Source: Myotis daubentonii
Lineage: Eukaryota; Chordata; Mammalia; Chiroptera; Vespertilionidae
Direction of reading: 5' to 3'
DNA length: 64,000 nt
NCBI RefSeq assembly: GCF_963259705.1
Contig: NC_081842.1
Span: 42,414,803-42,478,802, forward strand
Under the pieces are notes generated by a model. That model searched no databases. It worked only from the letters and a program-made list of their open reading frames with translations, and was not told the origin of the DNA. Positions 56,781-64,000 of the stretch are shown piece by piece. The position numbers were made by a program, and so were the translations under genes. Positions within the stretch are counted from its first letter, which is position 1. Every line of letters starts with the position of its first letter.

Positions 56781-59036
56781 AGCTAAGCTATGATGTTCAG
56801 TAGGTTAGGTGTATTAAATGCATTTTCAACTTACAATAGGCTTATCAGGATATAACCCCCATTGTAAGTTGAGGAGCATCTATAGTAGAATTGAAACTAT
56901 GTATTGTTTTTTAATGCAATGAAATATTATTTTATTATGGGTAAGAGAACTTCCGTAGATATTTAAATTAAGCATTTCTTAAATTTTATTTTGCACTTTG
57001 CAATTTAGTTGTCAACCAGTTTTTGTGTTCCAAAAATTCTACTATAGAGAGCCCAATAGAAAAAAAATCACTCAGATGCAGTTAATTCACTTTGGGGATA
57101 GATGAAGTCATTACTCCAGCATGTCTAGTTGTCCCCACTGGACTCATTCCTATCTAAGCAGCAAATACACTAATTAGATCCTGTCTACAGCACAAACAGC
57201 TGAGGATCCTAACCATTTCAGTCATTATTCCATTGTAGAATAATGAGTCATGGGCTTAATTTCTAAGTTTGTTCTTTTTCTGGTTGCATATTATCAATGC
57301 CAGTATCATCCTAAAAGTAATGATCTGGGTTACGAGTCAAAATTCTACAGCTTTTGTCACCAAAACAGCCGCCAATCCAATCTCCAATTATATAAGGAAT
57401 ATCTCAAAGGATATTCCTTTCTGTCTCACAGTTTAATTGGGTATAGCCAAACACATGAAATTATTTTAGAACAATAATAGAGTAAGATCAAAATCAATAC
57501 TTCTAATATGAGATGATAATCTGAACAGGACTTGAAATATGAAACCTGAGTGGGGGATTACTCACACCAATCAGCTAGATGACTAAGATTTTCCACTGAC
57601 TGGAAGCCCCATGTGAGCAATATGTAGTCTGCCTATCAGAATCCTAGAGCAATCTGAGATGTATTAGAAAATGCATGTGTACTTAGGCAGCACCTCTGCA
57701 TATACATAGCAGTACAGCAAGAACTTGCAGAGAGGATTCAAGAATTGAAAAGGATGAGGTGGGGAAAATCAAACTTCTGATTCTGAAATTCTGTGATTGA
57801 ACCAATGTGACTCTACAGTCCAGAATAAAGGGGAGAAGATAATCCTACTTGTGTCCTGCAAGGGTAAACACACATCTGGACACTGTTCACATGTGAACTG
57901 CATATTGTATGAGGGTCCCTGACAAACTAACAAAATCCAAAGAAGGAGTGAAGCACATCACATAAAAAACATGTGAAGGGCTTAATGTTTACTTGAAAAA
58001 TGGAGCTTAAGAAGCAAAAGAATTATCCACAAATACTTCAGTCCTTAAAAGTCTAAAAGTTGCCTGATGTTACTGAGTACTCAAGCTCCAGTCCAAGGCA
58101 CAACCAATCCTTCATACATTCAGCAAACATTTATTCTGCATCTTCATAGAGGGAGACCCTGTGTTAGGTAACTAGGCCACACAGATAAGGAATGAGGAGT
58201 CTAGGAGCTGAGATAAGCACTCAAATAATCAACTAACCATAATATAAGGAAGAGTGTGGGAGATGTCATGTGAAAAGAACAAAGCCTACTTAGGAAATCA
58301 GAAAGGGGGCTCATTGTGTCCCACTGACAGGATGAAAGAAAGTACCTGAAGAAGGAAGCACTGAATTTCAGGACTTGCAAGGTTTGTACTATTTCTGTGA
58401 GGAGAAATATATTAAAGGGTCATTCCAAATGGAGGGAAAGCAGAAGAAAATGTTTGGAGGTGGGAACACATATAGTAGAAAATATAGTGGAACGAAGCTG
58501 AAGGACTCAGCCCAAGTTGCCCAACCATAGATACAGAGATAGCAAGTATTTGGAGAAAAGACTAAAAGGTGTCAAACAATAAAGAGCTTGTACTCCAGGC
58601 TACAGGGAATGACTATGTAAGAGTAGCATGAACGTTTTTGCAATATACAAGTGCCATGTTGTTGTTTTTATACCAGTAATTCCTGGTATAAGTTAGAGGC
58701 AAACACGGGAGAGGCAAGAGGCTTGCACAATGGTTACTCAGAAGGAAATGAAGTTCTGAAGCAGGTCAGAGGCAGATAGCAGTGGGAATGGACATGAAGA
58801 AAGAGACTCATTAGGTATTTCAGAAATAGGTATTTCAGAAACTGAATCAACAGGACCCTGACCTGAATCTTTCAAATCTCAGGGATCATGGAAAGAGCAG
58901 AAATCCCAACTGGAGGAGGAATTGGCTGAGAGACAGAGGTGGACCATGAATACGGAAGCACATGTTTAAGAATATATAACTGAGATATAACATTTTAGTA
59001 GTTTGTTTTTCAAAAGTCTAAAAATGTGATAAAGAC
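56781..59036. other. unannotated intronic sequence
   Basis: No exon or named repeat. A short inverted repeat (aaggaatatc, six-base loop, gatattcctt) occurs near 57394-57419. 58115-58170 resembles MIR-type text ('cagcaaacatttattctgcat'). Confidence 0.35.
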
Positions 59037-59325
59037 TTACGAGATAAAACTTGAATGCCTGTTTCTCCTGGGACCTATTTTATTCCTTAAACCTTCTGAA
59101 GCGTTATCAGGTCTTATCAGAATAATGTAGTACTTTGGGGTAAAAAGGCAGCCTACCAATCCAGCACTTGAAGCCAAGATGGAGATCTCCACAGCCACTA
59201 GGGCCTTGCCCCCGGTGCTGTGGTAGATGGAGAGGACGGTGACCCAGACACAGCAGAACACCGTAGTTACATGATGCTTCATATTGTTATGCAGCCAAGT
59301 CGGTAGGGCCAGGAGAATGTTCTTC
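59037..59325 (-). pseudogene. V2R vomeronasal receptor relic (TM6-TM7 of the last exon)
   Basis: On the minus strand the frame reads [16 protein letters not shown], then [17 protein letters not shown], then [14 protein letters not shown], and ends at TAA. The pattern YHSTxGK, VAVEI(F)[12 protein letters not shown] and PKCYIIL is the signature of class C V2R pheromone receptors at TM6-TM7. The conserved PKC cysteine is Y here, one residue of the 'EIFSIL' motif is missing, and just upstream the frame shifts ('TFS..LA' is out of frame). Only about 290 bp survive of an exon normally near 900 bp. V2Rs couple pheromone-type ligands to G proteins in vomeronasal neurons. Bats are known to have lost functional V2Rs. 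Confidence 0.7.
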
Positions 59326-59515
59326 CCAACAACCTTACTCTAAGCACTCCCAACCCTTCCCCAATTCACCATCACACACCTCAAATGCAGAGTCCATCCA
59401 TCTTAGCAGAAGTTTACTGGCTGCTTATTCCAACTCCCCATGAAGACAGGGGCTACTGCAGGGTTAGAGACCTCCTCAGTGAGAGCCCCAACAGAGCATG
59501 GGAAGAGCTGCCTTC
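59326..59515. other. unannotated spacer
   Basis: Nothing recognised. Confidence 0.3.
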
Positions 59516-59521
59516 TGGTCC

Positions 59522-60058
59522 TGTTGGGGTCCAACCCCAACAGGTCCAGGGGTCCCCAAAGGTGTGGATGGAGTCGGGGAAGAAGGAATGACACGGAGAC
59601 AGCATTCAGTTGATCAGCAGCCTAGCCAGGATCTCTAGCCAAGTTCTGTCCAGGATCTCCAGCCAAGTTCTGTGTTTTATTGTCTTGTTACATCTGTATT
59701 TATACCAGTTTATATTTATCCTGTCAATTTCTATTCCAAAGGGCGTTTCTTATCTCCATTCCAGGGAGTAAATATTATGTAACTTAAGGGTGATTGTTCA
59801 TAGTTAAAGTGATTAACTACCCCGCCTGGCACTTAGTTAAGAGGTTTTATTCCCTCCCTAACTTCAGGGAAAAATCCCTACCTGGGGAAACAACCTTTCT
59901 CAGAGAGGTGACCTTGGTTAAAACACATAGCGCTAAGGGGAGCAAACATATTAAGAACAGTATGCTATATACGCCAGGTCCCTTGAAACATATGCTGTGC
60001 AGATGTTTCTTTCCTGCAGCAACTGTGTCAAGCAGCAAGGATGGACTGGCTTCCGGCA
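59522..60058 (-). mobile_element. solo LTR, class II, short form of 32005-32710
   Basis: On the minus strand it starts TGCCGGAAGCCAGTCC and ends GGTTGGACCCCAACA. The TSD tggtcc is perfect at 59516-59521 and 60059-60064. The TATA box is at 59697-59704 (minus) and AATAAA at 59676-59681 (minus). It is about 170 bp shorter than its relative, mainly because it has fewer 'ctggagatcc' type repeats after the TATA box. Confidence 0.93.
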
Positions 60059-60064
60059 TGGTCC

Positions 60065-61379
60065 CAAGCCTATCATGTGTTACCCCTGAAACCATAAAAT
60101 ATGAGACTCCTAAAATCTCAATCCCTTTACTTGTAAGATAGGAGTAATGGATACTCCACCTATTTCATACGTTTGTGAGATTGCACAGGAGACCGAATGC
60201 TGCAAAGGGCACAGATGCCAGGGGTCCGTGGTAGTTCTTTGAGGGCAGAAACTACACAAATTCATGTCTGTATCCTACACAGAGCTGACTATTGGAGGAG
60301 GGAGGTAGCAAGATGAGCAAAATTTACCATAGCCTGGACCCCACAGGCAGCCTAGTGTTAGCCAAGGAATACTGCCTACCAGTTCTTGAAAACTATTATC
60401 CAGGTCTCCCTCCAGGCCCAGTGTCCTGCCCAGATATGACCAATAACACATTCACAGTGTAGATGGTATTTTTACCCACAGTATCTTACAAATAGCCTTG
60501 GAGTGAGTACAGAAGTATTATTAAACCTCCCATTTTTCAGCCTGCCATTCAATGGCTTATCCAGGGAAGGACTCAAATCCAACAGGTCATACCCCCAATC
60601 CACTGATCTTTCTCTACAGCACAATTTCATTAGGCTGGTATTTGGCACAGTCATTTCAGCACTCAATATCTTGGAAATGTCAAATTCTCTTTTATTAGAA
60701 GGTATTTTTCTTCATATTTCATCCTGCCTTCAGCAATATTTCACATTCAGCCCTCCTTGTCAGGACTCTACTGACCTTTTCACTTAAAGTAAAAACAAAA
60801 ACAAACAAACAAAAAACCACCGTTCAGTGGCCACATTTGGCACCAGACACATTTTTGAAAACAGAATCATCAAAACTGGGCCTTTCCATATAAATCATCT
60901 TCACAAAGTATATCCCCACATGTGTATCATTCAAGATGTACATCATTATTGTACATAAACACACTGAACTAAAGCCCCCAAAGAGCAATGATGACTCACT
61001 AATTCAATTAAGATTTCACATATAATCACCAAGAAGGCAGTTCTAACAAGGTAAAAACTTCCAGACTCCTTCCCAGTGGAAACTGATTAGCATTCACAGA
61101 AGGGTCTCAAAGTGAAGTGAGCACCAGAGAAAATGACCCGACATTCTAGTCACAACCACCCAAAGGCGCTCGCCCTGGATGTGTCCAGGGAAGGGGTGGG
61201 GGAAGGACGCACGTTTCACTAGGAGCCTCCAGTGGTTTGGCAGCAGTTTCTGCCCGAAACACCTGCATTTCTCCCTCCTGCTCCCATTACCTGGTAAACT
61301 ACGACACAAGTCCTCACCCCGAGTCCCTGGTCGGAAGCAGGTAATGGATCCTCTAAAGCTCAGTAGACCTCGCGGTTTA
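60065..61379. other. unannotated intron 1 sequence
   Basis: No feature recognised. GC content rises towards the promoter region. Confidence 0.35.
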
Positions 61380-62860
61380 AGACCCAACAGACTTGACAAC
61401 CCCCAAGGATGCCTGTTACCGACCGCCCGGAGCAGCGGCGAGGCCCCGGCGCAAGGCGCGCGCGCGCCCACGGCCTTGGCAGGGAGGGCGCCGCCCCCGG
61501 GCTGCGGGTGAGGGCAGGGGGAGAGGAGACCCCGGCCTACTCCGCCCGCCCCCTCCATTAATAAAATGCAAGCGAAGAAGAAAGAAAAACTTCACTTACC
61601 GACGTGAGTGGTCACTGTGGCCAGTCGCCGGGTGAGCTCTTGGGGAGCCATTTCTTCTTTTAACCCAAATAACATTTCGCCGGGAAAGAAAACAAACGGT
61701 CAGTTTATAAACAAAACAAAGCGACACCAACTGTTTCTACTGCTGCTCTGGATGGTTTTCAACGGCATCTCCTCCGGAGGGTGCCCTGCCTTCACCCTCT
61801 TCCTCGCTCTCTCCAGGCACAGACCAGAGTCGCTGCCAGCCAGGCCAACTCTGCGGGGCTGGGCCGGGCGATGCCAGCCACGCCCTCCGGGGATTATTTT
61901 AAAGGTGAAGTCGGGCAGCTCGCCCAGCGTGACGTCTGGCTCAGAGAGGGAACGGCAGCTGCGGAGCTGAGAAGAGCAGGGCGCTCCAACCTCCCTGCAA
62001 CTGCGCAACGGGCCTCCGGGGCGAGGGAGCGAGGCGGGTTCTGGATTTGCGGTCCTGGGCCGTCGGGTCGCCGGCGCCACCTCCTGAGGGTCGAGGTGGG
62101 GATGCTCGGTCCGCTCTCAGGGGGCTGCGCGGAGCCTGGGAGCGCGGAGGGCGGAGGTGGCCGCGGGACCCGCTGCTCCGCGCCGCCCACCCCACGCCCC
62201 GCCGCGCTGCGCGCCCGGCTCTTCCCGCCTCGGCGCCCACTTTCCCCTGGCTGGCGGCACCGAGGGCTCCGGGGGAGGCGCGCACGCGCCCGAGCGCAGC
62301 GGGTTCTCGCGTGGGGCTGCGACCCAGAGTCGGGGGAAGGAGACGGCAACGTGGGCGCTTGCGCCAGCACCGGGTTCTGACCGCCAGCTGTGCGCCATCC
62401 CGGCTCGCCCCTCCTCCCCCCCCAGGTATCTGCGGAGAAGCCGAGATGAGCAGGGCCCCCCAGGATTCGGGAAGGAGGGCTGGGGGGCGGCCTGCAGCCG
62501 GCTCCTTTCTCCTGCTCGGGGCTGGGGGGCTGATGCGGAGGGTGGGGGCGGTTGGCGTTTGCTCTCCCCACTCAGTTGGAGGTTTTCTCACGCAGTCATA
62601 GCGTGAGACACACTGGATACTCCTGTACTTGGAGCCGGACAGGGCTGGGCATGCGGGTGGGTACTCGCGTCCACCGCGCGGGCTGTGCCGTGCGCCGCCG
62701 CTCCGTGTGCCCGGCGCGCCACTCCCTCCTGCGAAGGTCTGGCATCGCACCCATGGGGCCCTCCTCCCCCATCACTACAGGAGCCGCTTCTCGGAGCAGC
62801 TGTCAGGTGGAGACGCTGCCCCAGCTTCTTAGGTGGCTCCAGATGCCGGCTGGCGGGAAG
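61380..62860 (-). promoter_or_regulatory. MCF2L2: CpG-rich promoter region of MCF2L2
   Basis: The block is far richer in G, C and CpG than any other part of the window, with many 'gcgc', 'cggcg' and GC-box-like runs such as 'ccccgccgc'. It spans coding exon 1 and its upstream side. No TATA box is obvious, which is usual for CpG-island promoters. The transcription start cannot be placed from sequence alone. Long open frames on both strands here are by-products of GC richness. Confidence 0.75.
61600..61675 (-). CDS. MCF2L2: MCF2L2 coding exon 1 (start codon)
   Basis: The ATG at 61675 opens MLFGLKEEMAPQELTRRLAT, continuing VTTHV plus one base of an Asp codon. The donor is CACGTCG followed by gtaagt. 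From memory, human MCF2L2 begins MLSCLKEEM and then PPQELTRRLATV, so the upstream ATG is the homologous start. A second in-frame ATG at 61651 would start nine residues later. The splice to exon 2 is in phase and gives THVDEIMQQE. The full protein is a Rho-family guanine-nucleotide exchange factor of about 1100 residues acting at membranes. Only its first 91 residues are in this window. Confidence 0.92.
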
Positions 62861-63072
62861 AAAAAAAACAATCCCGGTCAGCATGGGGTGGGGGGGGTCA
62901 GGGGGAGGAGCCTACGCAAACGCAATCTGGTCAGATGGTGGTCCCTCAATACCCAACAACTGAGGACCCTGAATATTCTGTGGCCAGAGTACCGGGTTCA
63001 CCAATGTGTCCTGAAAATGCCAGGAAACTCGGCTCTCCCCTTCACACAAAACAATATACATTTTATATAATT
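62861..63072. other. upstream flank of MCF2L2
   Basis: Nothing recognised. Confidence 0.3.
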
Positions 63073-63293
63073 TCTTATATAATAAAAGGCTAATATGCAA
63101 ATTGTCCCCTCTGGAGTTTGACCAACCTGGAGTTGGGCTGCTTGCTATGATAGGCGGTGACCACCAGGGGTCGGCACAGACGGAAGGAAGGCTCCAGCCG
63201 ACAGCCAGGGGAAGGAAAACCCAGATAGGCTCTGATCGCTGCCCAGGCCTAGGGACCCCATCTGTGCACAAATTTCATGCACTGGGACTCTAG
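63073..63293 (+). mobile_element. HeliBat-type non-autonomous Helitron
   Basis: It starts TCTTATATAATAAAAGGC, contains 'taatatgcaaattgtcccc' and ends 'atttcatgcactgggactCTAG' followed by T. Its 5' segment matches 1039-1218 and 25133-25398. Confidence 0.9.
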
Positions 63294-64000
63294 TATTAAA
63301 TAAATAAATCCCAACTCCAAACACCGTGGATCCAATTTCTTTCTAGTGGTAGCCACGCATCCCCGGGGTTTGGGGACATTTTTAAATACTTTCTGCAACA
63401 ACTGTGGGCTGTGGTTAAGAGATGATGTTAGTCCACCTGTACCATGAGATGTGTGCAGAGGTTCTGCCCTTCTCCCTTCTAGGAGGTTTGCAGGCTGCCT
63501 GCACAAGTAGAACAACCATTTTTAAATAGCAGCCTCTTGCAAGAAATTCAGAAAGGGGTTAAAGACCAAAAGAAGTAAAACAGCTCTGGATTGTGTTTCC
63601 ATGGTGGTTTCTGACCCTAGTCAAGGGTCACAAGTATTTTTGAGGAAACAAAGGAGGTGTTGCCTATTGATAGTAATCAGAACCCTGGTACCCAGTCAAA
63701 GCCAATTGTGAGTTTAGATCACTAGAAACGGGCAGGTTGCCTAGGAGACTGATGTGGAACTGATGACATCGCAGATCCTCAGCTTACTGGATTAGGCCAT
63801 GCCCTCAGGGTGAGAATCATGAAAAGAAGGGAGAGGGGGAATGGAGAGAGGAAAGGGAGGCAGGAGAAGCTTGTGAATGGGAATGAAAGCAAAAAGAGAC
63901 AGAAAGAGAATAAATCACACTCAGAGAGCTGCTGTCCTTTCCCACACCTGTACCTTCCCAATCTTCAAAGGTCCCCATGGAAATGAGTTGGCTGGATTTA
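63294..64000. other. unannotated upstream sequence
   Basis: An A/G-rich low-complexity patch lies at 63815-63915. No gene or named repeat. Confidence 0.35.

Noticed and set aside
59036..59041. A 'gtaagt' splice-donor-like sequence at the end of the V2R frame, which could make it a host exon.
   Set aside because: The same bases contain the in-frame TAA that ends the V2R homology where the protein family ends. The frame also has a shift upstream and a missing codon, so it is a relic and not an MCF2L2 exon.
61941..62750. Long open frames on both strands in the GC-rich block (up to 269 codons on the minus strand).
   Set aside because: The block is GC- and CpG-rich, so stop codons are rare in every frame. 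Peptides are Arg/Pro/Gly/Ala-rich with no domain, and overlap one another. They are by-products of the promoter region.
1..64000. Possible CRISPR array, operon, prophage or other prokaryotic system.
   Set aside because: Spliced exons, SINEs, LINEs, LTRs, hAT and Helitron elements show mammalian nuclear DNA. No regularly spaced short repeats were seen.

Overview
The window is mammalian nuclear DNA from a bat, almost certainly a vespertilionid (Myotis-like lineage). The evidence is the repeat content: many tRNA-derived Ves SINEs, HeliBat-type Helitrons (TC...CTAG ends, tandem copies), SPIN-type and other short hAT elements with clean 8-bp target-site duplications (TSDs), and HAL1 'half-LINE' elements. 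This combination of recently active DNA transposons and Ves SINEs is characteristic of vesper bats. The species cannot be read from the sequence.

Only one host protein-coding gene is supported. Three short exons on the minus strand (61600-61675, 22621-22704, 6047-6161) have consensus splice sites and compatible phases. Together they encode the first 91 residues of a Dbl-family Rho guanine-nucleotide exchange factor that matches MCF2L2: the N-terminus and the start of the CRAL-TRIO/Sec14 domain. A GC- and CpG-rich block at about 61.4-62.9 kb surrounds exon 1 and is its likely promoter. Intron 1 is about 38.9 kb and intron 2 about 16.5 kb. The gene continues beyond the low-coordinate edge, so nearly the whole window is intron.

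The introns are layered with mobile elements. 0.4-1.4 kb: an old L1 tail split by two head-to-tail Helitrons. 2.1-3.4 kb: a young 5'-truncated L1. 7.6-11.4 kb: a HAL1 copy broken by a SINE and by a short unidentified retrocopy, followed by a prothymosin-alpha (PTMA) processed pseudogene. 12.7 kb: a SPIN element. 16.8-22.2 kb: a nearly full-length L1 with disabling mutations. 25-31.5 kb: an old antisense L1 invaded by three Helitrons, a SPIN element and a full-length HAL1 with an intact ORF1. 32-37.5 kb: LTRs of endogenous retroviruses. 39.8-41 kb: a second pair of tandem Helitrons. 42-52 kb: several solo LTRs, one inside a hAT element, and nested SINEs. 55-56.4 kb: another HAL1 with intact ORF1. 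59 kb: a decayed V2R vomeronasal receptor exon. 59.5-60.1 kb: a solo LTR.

The host exons act together only as the start of one transcript. The remainder is a record of transposition whose relative order can often be read from nesting and TSDs. I see no operon, CRISPR array, rRNA or genuine tRNA gene. Family names of repeats are from memory of family sequence and structure, not from a database search.
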